Source: CAYPPK01 sp964412615
GTDB lineage: Bacteria > Patescibacteriota > Minisyncoccia > Sungbacterales > HO2-52-23
DNA: 64,000 nt
Direction: 5' to 3'
Assembly: GCA_964412615.1 (NCBI GenBank)
Contig: CAYPPK010000003.1
Location: 1 to 64,000 of the forward strand
Under the pieces are notes generated by a model. That model was not told where the DNA came from and made no database searches. It saw only the letters and a program-made list of their open reading frames with translations. Below, piece by piece: positions 46,410 to 55,263 of the stretch. The number at the start of each line of letters is the position of its first letter. Within the stretch, counting starts at the first letter, position 1. A program made the position numbers and the translations under genes.

Positions 46410-46851
46410 AACTTAGCAAGGATAGGTCTTTGTTGATTACTATAGGATGCATGCCGAGAATTTCTTCTTTGTAGGAAATTTCCGGTATCGGGTTTAGAAG
46501 AAAAATCTTTTTTCCATGATGGAAAGCAATACCCATTTCTAGAAAAGTATTGGGGCCAATGTAATTGGCGATATTGTTTTTGTTGTAGTTAGTTACAAGA
46601 ATTGCTTCCGACCAGACCACCTTGCTAAAGTGGTCCCTAATTCTATGGGTATGATTTTCCCAAAATTCAGGATCGTCAGAAGAAGCCGATTTTTTCATTT
46701 TATAATAATCGCGCGTATGAAGTTCATTTCCTTGTTTATCAACAACCTTTACCGGAGGAATTTTGACTTCGTGACCCAAAGATTCAAGATCTTTACTCAA
46801 ACTTTCCATATCATCTATAAAGGCGGTGCTGCCGCAAATAGTTATTTTCAT
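46408..46851 (-). CDS. Nucleoside 2-deoxyribosyltransferase-like Rossmann protein
   Basis: A 147-aa protein. The start KITICGSTAFIDDMESLSKD is like the glycine-containing first strand of deoxyribosyltransferase/LOG-like folds, and the C-terminal half IGPNTFLEMGIAFHHGKKIF resembles the NDT segment with the catalytic Glu (NTFLEMGIA). It may cleave or transfer N-glycosidic bonds of nucleotides. It lies downstream of a Nudix hydrolase and a nuclease on the same strand, 1 nt apart from the Nudix gene, so it is in that operon. Substrate unknown. Confidence 0.65.
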   Translation of the reverse strand: MKITICGSTAFIDDMESLSKDLESLGHEVKIPPVKVVDKQGNELHTRDYYKMKKSASSDDPEFWENHTHRIRDHFSKVVWSEAILVTNYNKNNIANYIGPNTFLEMGIAFHHGKKIFLLNPIPEISYKEEILGMHPIVINKDLSLLS

Positions 46852-46852
46852 G

Positions 46853-47410
46853 TTAGATTATTTTCAATTCTTTAAACCATTCATACCATACCGGCTCAAT
46901 TCCCGGCAATCTTGCCCATTCTTCATCTGGAATTTTTTGGGCCAGATAATCCTCTGTTCTGGCAGCAAGTTTTTGCAACTCGGTTTTCCCAAACCAGTTG
47001 GCCTGCTTGGTTTCNNNNNNNNNNGTTCTGGCTCCCAGCTTCAACAGATCTTCCCGCCTAAACCATCGGGCCTGTTTGGCTTCTTCCTCGCTTCTTTTTA
47101 CTTCGCCTTGGGCTTCGGCCCGATAAATTTTCCAATAGTGCCAAGTGCCGTCCTCCCTGCGACATTTGTTTTCCTTTCTGCCCTCGGCAAGAAGTTGCAG
47201 ATTATTTGCTTCCAGTCCCACCTCTTCTTTTAGCTCACGCTTGGCTGCATCTTCAGGAGAATCTCCATCAGCATGTCCAGCTGGCGGCGCAAAACCAATC
47301 GGCTTTCTTTTTCTTTCTATCAACAATAATTTATTATCCCGCCAAACCAGTATTCCTACGCTGGTATGATCGCATTTTTTAGTATTTTCCATTTCGGGCA
47401 AGTTAGACAA
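46853..47410 (-). CDS. Nudix hydrolase interrupted by an assembly gap
   Basis: A Nudix protein of about 185 aa as drawn. The Nudix box is present: GHADGDSPEDAAKRELKEEV (GX5EX7REUXEEXGU), with FAPPAGH before it. Ten N at 47015-47024 fall within the gene. On each side of the gap a similar segment occurs (KQARWFRREDLLKLGAR and KQANWFGKTELQKLAAR), so a tandem duplication or a misjoined scaffold is likely and the true length is unknown. The start overlaps the end of the nuclease gene by 8 nt. Substrate unknown. Confidence 0.8.
   Translation of the reverse strand: MSNLPEMENTKKCDHTSVGILVWRDNKLLLIERKRKPIGFAPPAGHADGDSPEDAAKRELKEEVGLEANNLQLLAEGRKENKCRREDGTWHYWKIYRAEAQGEVKRSEEEAKQARWFRREDLLKLGARXXXXETKQANWFGKTELQKLAARTEDYLAQKIPDEEWARLPGIEPVWYEWFKELKII
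47015..47024. other. Assembly gap (10 N)
   Basis: A run of exactly ten N, a scaffold join of arbitrary length, between two repeated segments of the Nudix gene. Confidence 1.
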
Positions 47411-48269
47411 CTTTTAAAATTTCGGCCAGCTTATTTCGGGGAAATAAATCTTTAGGGTAGATTGATACTAAATTTAATTTGTGTTTATTTGCGAGCCTTT
47501 GTTTCAACTTTATCAAAAGATCGTAATCGGGCAGAACACCAGCAAGGCCAAAATATTCTACCCAAGTTTTTCTTATTACGAAATCTGCAGTCAGTTTTTT
47601 CATTACCGGATAAGGCACGTTTCTTTCGTGATTAATTTTATTTTCTAAAAGCCAGTCATCTATTATTTTTTCTGCCATTGAGTCGCAAAAATGGCCATCT
47701 CTTGCGATATATTTGTTTGCGAATTTTACCGGATTCGGATCTAGTCCTGCAGCTATGATAGCTTTATTCCAACTTCCGAAGAATATTCTTGCTTCTTTGT
47801 ACGCTCCATACATCTCACGTTTTACTGGTATTCTGCTATGCTTTTTGAAAAAAGCCTTAATGTGGTTTATAAAACGTTTTCTATATTCTTCTTTTGGTAC
47901 TCTTCGGGCTAGTCCACCATGTAAGCGAGAACAATATTTTCTATCTCTGGAGATAATAAGGTTACATTCCTGATAAGCGCAGTAAATCTTCAGCCTGCTT
48001 TCGCTACGTAGTTTGTTATTAAATATCGCTGAGCAAGTTTGAGAACAAAAGTTGTTTTGTACCTTTTTTATCTCTTTAAGCGGACGATAGAAAGATTTAC
48101 CACATCCAGTATTCACGCAGACCAATTGCTTGCCTTGTAGCTTTAAAGAAGCAAGGCACTTTAAAGAACAAAATTGTTTCCAACCAAATTTCTTTGCTTC
48201 ATCCGATTGATACTTGCTTCTCTCAAAATTACCACGGCAAAATGCGCAATGGAGGGTAACAAATCTCAT
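47403..48269 (-). CDS. Zinc-ribbon protein with HNH-associated repeat and Vsr/PD-(D/E)xK-like nuclease domain
   Basis: A 288-aa protein. The N-terminal half has several Cys pairs (CAFC, CSLKC, CVNTGC, CSQTC, CAYQEC) forming zinc ribbons. A homing-endonuclease-associated repeat-like segment follows (RIPVKREMYGAYKEARIFFG). The C-terminal part has AEKIIDDWLLENKINHERNV, LTADFVI and WVEYFGL, the core of Vsr-like PD-(D/E)xK nucleases. The start at 48269 lies 17 nt downstream of the tRNA-Pro 3' end; an earlier in-frame ATG would fall inside the tRNA. It looks like a selfish or homing-type nuclease, but a repair role cannot be excluded. Confidence 0.7.
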   Translation of the reverse strand: MRFVTLHCAFCRGNFERSKYQSDEAKKFGWKQFCSLKCLASLKLQGKQLVCVNTGCGKSFYRPLKEIKKVQNNFCSQTCSAIFNNKLRSESRLKIYCAYQECNLIISRDRKYCSRLHGGLARRVPKEEYRKRFINHIKAFFKKHSRIPVKREMYGAYKEARIFFGSWNKAIIAAGLDPNPVKFANKYIARDGHFCDSMAEKIIDDWLLENKINHERNVPYPVMKKLTADFVIRKTWVEYFGLAGVLPDYDLLIKLKQRLANKHKLNLVSIYPKDLFPRNKLAEILKVV

Positions 48270-48285
48270 GAGTTTATTATAGCAT

Positions 48286-48356
48286 TCAGGCCAGGCAGAA
48301 TCGAACTGCCGCTCTACGCACCCCATGCGCAAGGACTACCACTATCCTATGGCCTG
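48286..48356 (-). tRNA. tRNA-Pro (anticodon GGG)
   Basis: Minus strand, 71 nt including A73; CCA is not encoded. Acceptor CAGGCCA/TGGCCTG pairs fully with C1-G72 and A73 as in bacterial tRNA-Pro. The D arm is GGAT-AGTGGTA-GTCC, the anticodon stem TGCGC/GCGTA encloses ATGGGGT (anticodon GGG followed by G37), and the T arm is GGCAG-TTCGATT-CTGCC. Its first 10 nt overlap the 3' end of the hydrolase gene. Confidence 0.92.
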
Positions 48357-49249
48357 TTAATTTTCTTTATCCAGTCAACTATTACTTTCGCCAGCTCTTT
48401 TTCTTTTTTGGTAAAACTGTGCCGTGCGCCTTTGATGATTATACTGGAAAATAACTTTGCGTTCACTGCATTTTGTTGAAAAATTTTAATAAGTTCCTTT
48501 GCGGAGCGGTCAAGGTGTTCGTCACGTGATCCTATTATAACCGCCAAGGGTACCTGTATATTTCTTAACTCCCTCCAGCGCGCTTTTCTGTCGCCATAAG
48601 GGAACACATCTTCGGGACTCCCCGGAGTGTATAAACTGAGATAGCGATTGGGGGTCATGACTGAGATGGGCAACTTTCGCTTAGTAAAGAGCACTGACTG
48701 CAGAATAATATTGGCCAAATTTTTGTTGCGCGCGATTTTTTTAATTTCTTTCAATATAAGCCAAAATTTTTTGCCAAGCTCTACCTGTTTTATGACAGTA
48801 TCACTAAGGGGTCCCGAAAGAATCAACCCCCTCACCCGTGGATCGTTCTTCTTATACATATAGTACAGTGCTTTATTTGCTCCGGTAGAGTGTCCTGCTA
48901 AAATAATCTCTTTATAACCCTCCTTTCGTAAAAATGTGACTACAGCGGCAATATCATATGTACATTCTTTAAAATTTTCAAATCCCGTCCCTCCCGGTAT
49001 TGATTTTGACTTCTTAGATAAACGGGCAATAGTATCGTGTCCGCGGGTATTAAAAGAAATAAACGCAATTTTATTTTTTTTCAGGTGTTGGACTAATACC
49101 TCCAGCCGCCTTGGTTGACTATAGAAATTTGAACCAAGTCCATGAATCCAGATTAAAGCAGTATCGCTTTTTCTCTTTGGCCGGACATAAATTCCGTCAA
49201 GCGTGACTCCGTCACGAGTTTTAATGCGGGTAAGAAGAACCGGAATCAT
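48347..49249 (-). CDS. Alpha/beta-hydrolase
   Basis: A 300-aa serine hydrolase of the alpha/beta fold, probably an esterase or acyl-hydrolase. The oxyanion region is IWIHGLGSNFYSQPRR, the nucleophile elbow is LAGHSTGANKALYYM (GxSxG with Ser), the acid is in VIIGSRDEHLD and the catalytic His in KGARHSF near the C-terminus. The start overlaps the pepA stop (ATGA). Its last codons (Arg-Pro-stop) lie in the acceptor stem of tRNA-Pro, a 10-nt overlap. Substrate unknown. Confidence 0.88.
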   Translation of the reverse strand: MIPVLLTRIKTRDGVTLDGIYVRPKRKSDTALIWIHGLGSNFYSQPRRLEVLVQHLKKNKIAFISFNTRGHDTIARLSKKSKSIPGGTGFENFKECTYDIAAVVTFLRKEGYKEIILAGHSTGANKALYYMYKKNDPRVRGLILSGPLSDTVIKQVELGKKFWLILKEIKKIARNKNLANIILQSVLFTKRKLPISVMTPNRYLSLYTPGSPEDVFPYGDRKARWRELRNIQVPLAVIIGSRDEHLDRSAKELIKIFQQNAVNAKLFSSIIIKGARHSFTKKEKELAKVIVDWIKKINRP

Positions 49250-50751
49250 TGTATTTTTAAATTTGGATATCCTTTGGCCAGTTCCACGATATACCTAACC
49301 CCCACTCCTGTTGCTCCTTTGGAAAGATAATCACCTTCCACAGCTACCATGCGAGGAGCAATATCCAGATGCGCCCAAGGAATATTGTTTACAAACTGTT
49401 CCAAAAATTTGGCTCCCTGAACCGCTCCGCCATAGCGGTCGGCCCGGCCGGCATTAGCAATATCTCCAAATACTCCTTTAATTTCATTCAAATATTCATC
49501 CCAAAGCGGCAGGCGCCACACATAATCGCCGGATTTTTTTCCGATTTCTTCCAATTTTTCCAGCATATTTTCGTGATTGGAAAATACCGCGGAAGTGTAA
49601 CTGCCCAAAGCCACATGGGCAGCACCCGTAAGAGTAGCAAAATCTACCATCAATCCCGGCTTATATTTAGTCGCCCCGTAAAAAAGGGCATCGGAAAGTA
49701 TAACCCTTCCTTCCGCGTCGGTATTCAATACCTCAATTGTTTTCCCCGACATGGTTTTTAGCAAATCTCCCGGGCGGTAGCTGGTTCCGGAAGGCATATT
49801 TTCCACGGCCGGGATAATTCCAATCGCATTCACCGGAATTTTCAGGCGGGAAATAGCAGCCAGGCCGTGTATAACGGCCGCGCCGCCGGACATATCCATA
49901 TGCATATCCAGCATGTATTGGTCGGGCTTCACGTTTAAACCACCGGTATCAAAGGTAACGCCTTTGCCAACCAGCACTAAGGGCTTTTGTCCTTTGGCCC
50001 CCCCCAGATATTCCATAATAATAAAACGCGGTTTTTCATTTGAACCGCGGGCTACTCCCAGAATTCCGCCCATGCCGAGGCGCGCTATTTCTTTCTCATC
50101 CAAAACCTTCACTTTCAAATTTGCCGCTTTGCCCGCGGCAACAGCAGCTTGAGCAAGTTTGATTGGCGTCATATCTCCTCCGGGCGTGTTGGTAAGTTCC
50201 CGACAATGGTTGACTTCCTCGCCGATGATCATTCCTTCCTTAATACCCTGCTTGATTTCAGCTAGGTCTTTTTCGGGTGCGGCTAAATATATGGTTTTTA
50301 CCTGCGGCCAGCCTTCTTTAGGCTTTTCTTTATACTTATTGAAATCAAAATCGGCTAAGAGAGCATTGGTGGTAAAAATAGCGGCAGCTTCTTTTTTGGT
50401 CATTCCCAAAGATCGGCCAAAGGGAGTAGCAAATTCAGCCACCCGCTCACTTTTGGCGTATTGCACATATCGGCGCGCGACTAAAGGATTTTTGCGATAA
50501 TGCCATTTTTGTTTTTCCCCCCAACCAAACAGGCGGACGCGGGTTATGAAGCCCTGGGAGAACCAGACCGATTTAGTTTCTCCTTCTTCGCCTTTGAATT
50601 CTTTTTTCCAAAGTTCCTTGACTGCGTTTTTGTTGGCTATGGGCAAATATGAAAAAAATTCCTCTTTTTCGGGGGATTCTTTTTGGAACAGCGGAAGGAA
50701 AATATTTTTTTTCCTCCCCGCTTTTTTATAAGAAAGAGGAATGATCTGCAT
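49246..50751 (-). CDS. pepA: Leucyl aminopeptidase (M17)
   Basis: A 501-aa cytosolic M17 aminopeptidase with two metal ions. The C-terminal catalytic domain has VGKGVTFDTGGLNVKPDQYM (Lys and Asp ligands), MHMDMSGGAAVIHGLAA, and the hallmark NTDAEGRVILSDAL with Asp, Glu and Arg. The N-terminal regulatory domain is also present (~190 residues), giving the usual length. It is translationally linked to the hydrolase by a 4-nt overlap and lies 5 nt after rpmB. It probably serves peptide turnover for amino acid recovery. Confidence 0.96.
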   Translation of the reverse strand: MQIIPLSYKKAGRKKNIFLPLFQKESPEKEEFFSYLPIANKNAVKELWKKEFKGEEGETKSVWFSQGFITRVRLFGWGEKQKWHYRKNPLVARRYVQYAKSERVAEFATPFGRSLGMTKKEAAAIFTTNALLADFDFNKYKEKPKEGWPQVKTIYLAAPEKDLAEIKQGIKEGMIIGEEVNHCRELTNTPGGDMTPIKLAQAAVAAGKAANLKVKVLDEKEIARLGMGGILGVARGSNEKPRFIIMEYLGGAKGQKPLVLVGKGVTFDTGGLNVKPDQYMLDMHMDMSGGAAVIHGLAAISRLKIPVNAIGIIPAVENMPSGTSYRPGDLLKTMSGKTIEVLNTDAEGRVILSDALFYGATKYKPGLMVDFATLTGAAHVALGSYTSAVFSNHENMLEKLEEIGKKSGDYVWRLPLWDEYLNEIKGVFGDIANAGRADRYGGAVQGAKFLEQFVNNIPWAHLDIAPRMVAVEGDYLSKGATGVGVRYIVELAKGYPNLKIQ

Positions 50752-50756
50752 GATAT

Positions 50757-50939
50757 TTACTCTTTATGCAGTTTTTTTAAGCAACGGACGCAAACTTTGA
50801 CTCGCTTGCCGCCGTTAAGGCGGGTCCACTGCAAATTTGGGTATTTCCGTACCGTGCCGGTTGGGTTATAATGACTGCGCAGGAAAGACCGTTTTCCGCC
50901 GGTAGCCGATCCCTTTGCGCAAATAGTACATACTTTCAT
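50757..50939 (-). CDS. rpmB: Ribosomal protein bL28
   Basis: A 60-aa large-subunit protein. CTICAKGSATGGKRSFLRSH and PNLQWTRLNGGKRVKVCVRC match bL28, including two CxxC pairs that probably bind zinc. It is first in the minus-strand set rpmB-pepA-hydrolase. Confidence 0.93.
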   Translation of the reverse strand: MKVCTICAKGSATGGKRSFLRSHYNPTGTVRKYPNLQWTRLNGGKRVKVCVRCLKKLHKE

Positions 50940-50980
50940 ATTTCATCAAGATACCATTTTTCGGCTAAAATGCAATTAAG

Positions 50981-51625
50981 ATGGATAATGCCATAGGACT
51001 AGTTTTTCAATTGGCGATTTTGCTTTTTTCGGTGGTAATCCATGAAGTATCACATGGTTATGCGGCTTTGGCTTTGGGTGATCGCACGGCCCAGCAGGCC
51101 GGCCGTCTTACTTTAAATCCAATTCCGCATATTGATCTTTTCGGCTCGGTTCTCCTGCCTGCTTTCACTCTGCTTTTGGGCGGATTTGTTTTTGGCTGGG
51201 CAAAGCCAGTTCCGTATAACCCATATAATCTAAAAAACCCCAAGTGGGGGCCGGCTTTAGTAGGAGCAGCCGGACCCTTGGCTAATGTCTCCCTGGCCTT
51301 GATTTTTGGATTGGCCTTGCGTTTTTTGCCGGGATTGAGCAGTGCTTTAGGAGGAACTTTTCTGATAAATTTTGTTACGATTTTAAGTATTATCACCCTA
51401 CTGAATCTAGTTTTGGCTATTTTTAATTTAGTGCCGATACCGCCGCTGGATGGATCAAAGGTATTATTCGCGCTTTTGCCTTATCAATGGAGAGGTTTGC
51501 AGGCTTTTCTAGAACAATATGGTTTCTTCGTGCTGCTAATCTTTATTTTCTTTTTTGCCAGCTGGATTTTCCCGGTGGTTTTGTTTTTCTTCCAATTGAT
51601 AACCGGACGATTTCCCTTTCTTTAA
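50981..51625 (+). CDS. Site-2 protease family zinc metalloprotease (M50)
   Basis: A 214-aa intramembrane protease with five to six hydrophobic segments. HEVSHG at residues 21-26 gives the zinc-binding HExxH, and IPPLDGSKV (~152) supplies the third ligand Asp. There is no PDZ domain, so this is the short YwhC/Rip-like group rather than RseP. It may cleave membrane-bound regulators or signal-peptide remnants. It stands alone, divergent from rpmB (41 nt apart), and is followed by a strong terminator. Confidence 0.92.
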   Translation: MDNAIGLVFQLAILLFSVVIHEVSHGYAALALGDRTAQQAGRLTLNPIPHIDLFGSVLLPAFTLLLGGFVFGWAKPVPYNPYNLKNPKWGPALVGAAGPLANVSLALIFGLALRFLPGLSSALGGTFLINFVTILSIITLLNLVLAIFNLVPIPPLDGSKVLFALLPYQWRGLQAFLEQYGFFVLLIFIFFFASWIFPVVLFFFQLITGRFPFL

Positions 51626-51648
51626 TCGTTAAATTTTAGCGGTTCCCT

Positions 51649-51672
51649 AAAACCCCAGTGGCGGGGTTTTCT
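51649..51672 (+). terminator. Terminator after the M50 gene
   Basis: AAAACCCC/GGGGTTTT stem, 6-nt loop, then CTTTG. Confidence 0.85.
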
Positions 51673-51681
51673 TTGTTTTCG

Positions 51682-51710
51682 TTGACGAAATGTTCTTTTG
51701 CTGTTAAGAT
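51682..51710 (+). promoter_or_regulatory. Promoter of the rpsL-rpsG-fusA operon
   Basis: TTGACG, a 17-nt spacer and TAAGAT. The expected start is about 10 nt before the rpsL ATG (51728), so the leader is very short. Confidence 0.75.
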
Positions 51711-51727
51711 TATATGCGTATCAAAAA

Positions 51728-52144
51728 ATGCCCACCATTCATCAATTAGTTAAAAAAGGCAGGGACCTTAAGCGATATAAAACCAAAGCGCCGGCGCTAG
51801 GACGCGGATTTAATGTTCTTAAAAATCGTCCCGTGGACTATGCTTCTCCTTTTAAACGGGGGGTGTGCGTTAAAGTTACAACCGTAACTCCCAAAAAACC
51901 AAACTCGGCTTTGCGCAAAGTGGCCCGGGTTCGCCTTACCAATGGCATGGAAGTTACCGCCTATATTCCTGGAGAAGGGCATACCTTGCAGGAACACTCG
52001 GTAGTTATGATTCGGGGAGGAAGAGTAAAAGATTTGCCCGGCGTGCGCTATCACGTGGTCCGAGGCGTACTGGACACTACGGGAGTTGAGGGCCGAAAAC
52101 AACAGCGATCAAAATATGGAGCTAAGCGGCCGAAACAAACATGA
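51728..52144 (+). CDS. rpsL: Ribosomal protein uS12
   Basis: A 138-aa decoding-centre protein. [12 protein letters not shown] is the usual start, so ATG 51728 is chosen over an upstream in-frame [20 protein letters not shown] and [20 protein letters not shown] are signatures; the Lys-43 equivalent of E. coli is in TPKKPNSA. It overlaps rpsG by 4 nt and begins the str operon. Confidence 0.98.
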   Translation: MPTIHQLVKKGRDLKRYKTKAPALGRGFNVLKNRPVDYASPFKRGVCVKVTTVTPKKPNSALRKVARVRLTNGMEVTAYIPGEGHTLQEHSVVMIRGGRVKDLPGVRYHVVRGVLDTTGVEGRKQQRSKYGAKRPKQT

Positions 52145-52608
52145 GGCGAAAAAGAAATGTACATAGAGAAATAACTCCGGATTCCAAATACAACAACGCC
52201 TTGCTGGCCAAGTTTATTAATTATGTAATGCGCAAAGGCAAAAAAGCGACTGCGCAAAAAATTGTTTATAAGACTTTTGCCGTTATTGCAGAAAAGCAAA
52301 AAGAAGACCCCATTAATGTTTTTGAAACAGCCATAAAGAATATCGGACCCACCGTGGAGGTTAAATCTCGCCGCATCGGAGGCGCTACTTATCAAGTGCC
52401 GCGCGAGGTTCGCGGCGAGCGGCGGATGGCTTTGGCTTACCGCTGGGTGCTGGATGCTGCCCGCTCCAAAAAAGGAAAACCTATGCATGAAAAATTGGCC
52501 GAAGAATTGATTGCGGCTGCCAAAAATGAAGGATCGGCCATTAAGAAAAAACTTGATACTCATCGGATGGCCGAGGCCAACAAAGCTTTCGCTCACTTTT
52601 CTTGGTAG
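52141..52608 (+). CDS. rpsG: Ribosomal protein uS7
   Basis: A 155-aa small-subunit head protein. [20 protein letters not shown] and [19 protein letters not shown] are typical, as are [20 protein letters not shown] and the C-terminal TGA-less [15 protein letters not shown]. It overlaps rpsL (ATGA) and precedes fusA by 2 nt, the standard str order. Confidence 0.98.
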   Translation: MRRKRNVHREITPDSKYNNALLAKFINYVMRKGKKATAQKIVYKTFAVIAEKQKEDPINVFETAIKNIGPTVEVKSRRIGGATYQVPREVRGERRMALAYRWVLDAARSKKGKPMHEKLAEELIAAAKNEGSAIKKKLDTHRMAEANKAFAHFSW

Positions 52609-52610
52609 TT

Positions 52611-54728
52611 ATGTCCCGGGAATACCCTTTAGAACGCACTAGAGATATTGGAATTATCGCTCACATTGACGCTGGTAAGACGACCGTAAGTGAGCGTATT
52701 TTATTTTACACCGGTGTTTCGCATAAAATCGGCGAAGTGCACGAAGGAGCGGCAGTAATGGATTGGATGGAGCAGGAACGGGAACGCGGTATTACTATTA
52801 CCGCTGCCGCTACAACGGCTTTTTGGAAACCAACCTATCTCACCGAGGAGCAAAAAAAGACCAAGGATCACGAGTATCGCATAAATATCATTGATACGCC
52901 CGGCCACATTGATTTTACCGTTGAAGTTCAGCGTTCTTTGCGCGTTTTGGACGGCGCGGTGGTAGTATTTGACGGCGTGGCTGGAGTAGAGCCGCAATCC
53001 GAAACCGTTTGGCGGCAAGCGGATAAATTTAAAGTCCCCCGCATTTGTTTTATTAACAAGCTGGATCGCATGGGAGCTTCGTTTGAGCGATCTTTGAATT
53101 CCATTTACGAGCGGCTAACGCCTAATGCCCTGCCTGTTTCTATTCCCATAGGGCAGGAGCAAGAACATGAAGGAGTAATTGACCTCATACGCATGAAAGC
53201 AGTTCGTTTTAGCGGCCCGCACGGAGAAAAAGTGGAATTGGACGAAATTCCGGAAAATTTAAAAACCGCGGCCGACGAGTGGCGGCATAAAATGGTAGAA
53301 AAAATAGCCGAAAGCGAGGACGTGCTGACGGAAAAATATCTGGAGGGAAAAGAAATTTCCATGGCGGAATTAAAAGCGGCTTTGCGCCGCGCCACCCTGG
53401 CTTACAAGTTGGTTCCCGTATTTTGCGGATCAGCGCTAAAAAACAAAGGAGTACAATTGGTTTTGGACGGAGTGATAGATTATCTTCCCGCTCCATCTGA
53501 TATGCCTCCGGTAATCGGCCTAAATCCCAAAACCGGCGCGGAAGAAACTCGGGAAGCAAAAGACGACGCTCCTTTTTCCGCTTTAGCTTTTAAATTGCAA
53601 GCTGATCCTTATGTGGGACAACTCACCTATTTCCGGGTTTATTCCGGAACTCTGAAAGCCGGTTCCTATGTTTATAATCCCAGCAAAAATGATCAAGAAA
53701 GAGTGGGACGTATTCTGCGCATGCATGCCAATTCCCGCGAGGAGCTAAAAGAGATTGAGGCTGGCAATATCGGCGCTATTGTTGGTTTGAAAAATACCCA
53801 TACCGGAGATACTTTGTGCGATCCCGAACAGCCGATTGTTTTGGAAAGAATTGTCTTCCCCGAACCGGTGGTGTCTTTGCGCATTGAACCCAAAACCAAG
53901 GCCGATCAGGAAAAAATGGGCCTTGCTTTGCGAAGACTCTCGGAAGAAGATCCGACTTTTCGCTTGCGGGGAGATACCGAGACCGGAGATACGATTATTT
54001 CGGGCATGGGCGAGTTGCATTTGGAAATTATTGTGGATCGCATGAAAAGGGAATTTGCTGTGGAAGCCAATGTGGGCCGGCCGCAGGTCGCTTATAAAGA
54101 AACGATTAAAAAAATAGCCGAAGCGGAGGGCAAATATATCCGGCAATCCGGCGGCCGCGGGCAGTACGGCCATGTTTGGCTGCGGGTAGAGCCGCGCGAA
54201 AGAGGCCAAGGTTTTGAGTTTGTAAACGCCATTAAAGGGGGAATTATCCCACAAGAATTTATTCCGGCCGTGGAAAAAGGAATAAAAGAAGCCATGGAAA
54301 AAGGAGTTATGGCCGGCTACCCGGTAGTTGATATCCAAGTTACTTTGTACGATGGCTCTTATCACGAAGTTGATTCCTCCGAAGCGGCCTTTAAAATTGC
54401 CGGGGCCATGTCTTTCCAGGAAGGGGCTAAGCGCGGGCAATTGGTGCTGTTGGAACCCATTATGAAAATTGAAGTAGTAACTCCCGAGCAGTTTTTGGGC
54501 GAAGTAACGGGTGACCTTAATTCCAAACGAGCACGCATTGAACAAATGTCTGACCGGGGGCCCGGCATTAAAGTTATTGATGCCAAAGTGCCGCTGGCCG
54601 AAATGTTCGGCTATGTGACCACCTTACGTTCCTTGACCCAAGGAAGGGCGTCTTTTACCATGGAGTTTGACCATTACGAAGAAGTGCCGAACAATATCGC
54701 GCAACAAATTGTGGAAGGAAAGAAATAG
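52611..54728 (+). CDS. fusA: Elongation factor G
   Basis: Translocation GTPase of 705 aa. G1 is [14 protein letters not shown]3 is [10 protein letters not shown]4 is [10 protein letters not shown], and domains II-V follow ([40 protein letters not shown] at the end). ATG 52611 gives [20 protein letters not shown], which fits the family start. A stretch of about 15 residues ([20 protein letters not shown]) expands the switch region. It closes the str operon together with the small gene that follows. Confidence 0.98.
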   Translation: MSREYPLERTRDIGIIAHIDAGKTTVSERILFYTGVSHKIGEVHEGAAVMDWMEQERERGITITAAATTAFWKPTYLTEEQKKTKDHEYRINIIDTPGHIDFTVEVQRSLRVLDGAVVVFDGVAGVEPQSETVWRQADKFKVPRICFINKLDRMGASFERSLNSIYERLTPNALPVSIPIGQEQEHEGVIDLIRMKAVRFSGPHGEKVELDEIPENLKTAADEWRHKMVEKIAESEDVLTEKYLEGKEISMAELKAALRRATLAYKLVPVFCGSALKNKGVQLVLDGVIDYLPAPSDMPPVIGLNPKTGAEETREAKDDAPFSALAFKLQADPYVGQLTYFRVYSGTLKAGSYVYNPSKNDQERVGRILRMHANSREELKEIEAGNIGAIVGLKNTHTGDTLCDPEQPIVLERIVFPEPVVSLRIEPKTKADQEKMGLALRRLSEEDPTFRLRGDTETGDTIISGMGELHLEIIVDRMKREFAVEANVGRPQVAYKETIKKIAEAEGKYIRQSGGRGQYGHVWLRVEPRERGQGFEFVNAIKGGIIPQEFIPAVEKGIKEAMEKGVMAGYPVVDIQVTLYDGSYHEVDSSEAAFKIAGAMSFQEGAKRGQLVLLEPIMKIEVVTPEQFLGEVTGDLNSKRARIEQMSDRGPGIKVIDAKVPLAEMFGYVTTLRSLTQGRASFTMEFDHYEEVPNNIAQQIVEGKK

Positions 54729-54746
54729 GCTCAAAAATTAAAAGAT

Positions 54747-55034
54747 ATGGATTTCAATAAAATCAAAAATTTAGTAAAACAAACCGACGATAAATTTATT
54801 TTTATGGAAAATGGAGAACCGGAAATGGTAATCATGTCTTTTGCTGAATATGAGCGAATTAATAGTTCAAGAGACAACCACAACCAGAAAAAAGAAAAAA
54901 TAGAGGAGCAAAAAGAAACAAATTTTACCCAGAAAGAGGAGGAACATGGAGAAATGAACTCTATTGCTATAGCTGAGCCCATTGGACTGCCGGTGCGCTT
55001 AGAAGACATTCGTTTGGAAGATCTGCCCATATAA
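54747..55034 (+). CDS. Phd/YefM-antitoxin-like small protein, no toxin partner
   Basis: A 95-aa protein lying between fusA and tuf. Residues 1-32 (KFIFMENGEPEMVIMSFAEY) resemble the N-terminal DNA-binding strand-helix of Phd/YefM antitoxins, which read in such a way before an E-Y helix. The rest is charged and likely disordered (a Glu/Lys/Gln-rich stretch), ending in the short motif RLEDIRLEDLPI. No toxin gene is next to it, so an orphan regulator or a translation-linked protein is possible. Its position in a translation operon is unusual. Function unknown. Confidence 0.65.
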   Translation: MDFNKIKNLVKQTDDKFIFMENGEPEMVIMSFAEYERINSSRDNHNQKKEKIEEQKETNFTQKEEEHGEMNSIAIAEPIGLPVRLEDIRLEDLPI

Positions 55035-55058
55035 GGACTAACCAAATCAACGGCGGGG

Positions 55059-55088
55059 TTGACTATCACTGATTGTTCATGTTACGAT
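55059..55088 (+). promoter_or_regulatory. Promoter of tuf
   Basis: TTGACT, an 18-nt spacer and TACGAT. Transcription should start near 55095. Confidence 0.65.
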
Positions 55089-55094
55089 TAATTT

Positions 55095-55263
55095 TGTTAT
55101 TAATTTAAGTTATTTTAGCCTAGATAAGCGATAAGTAACTTATGACCCGGTAGTAGGACTCCCTTCAAGATCTGCATGACGATAAAAACGTTTGAGCAGA
55201 ACTGGGGAGGGATTACAAATCCGTGTCCTATGTCTCTTATCACATATCTGTTTTTTAAATAAA
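55095..55263 (+). promoter_or_regulatory. Structured tuf leader
   Basis: About 170 nt of leader with possible stems: TAGGACTCCCTT (55152-) with a 3' partner near GGAGGGAT...GTCCTA, and CTGC...GCAG inside. A long structured leader is unlike the short leaders elsewhere; it may regulate EF-Tu. No gene seen. Confidence 0.4.

Noticed and set aside
46826..47233. Plus-strand open frame across the Nudix gene and the N gap
   Set aside because: It is the opposite strand of a convincing Nudix gene and is open only by base composition.
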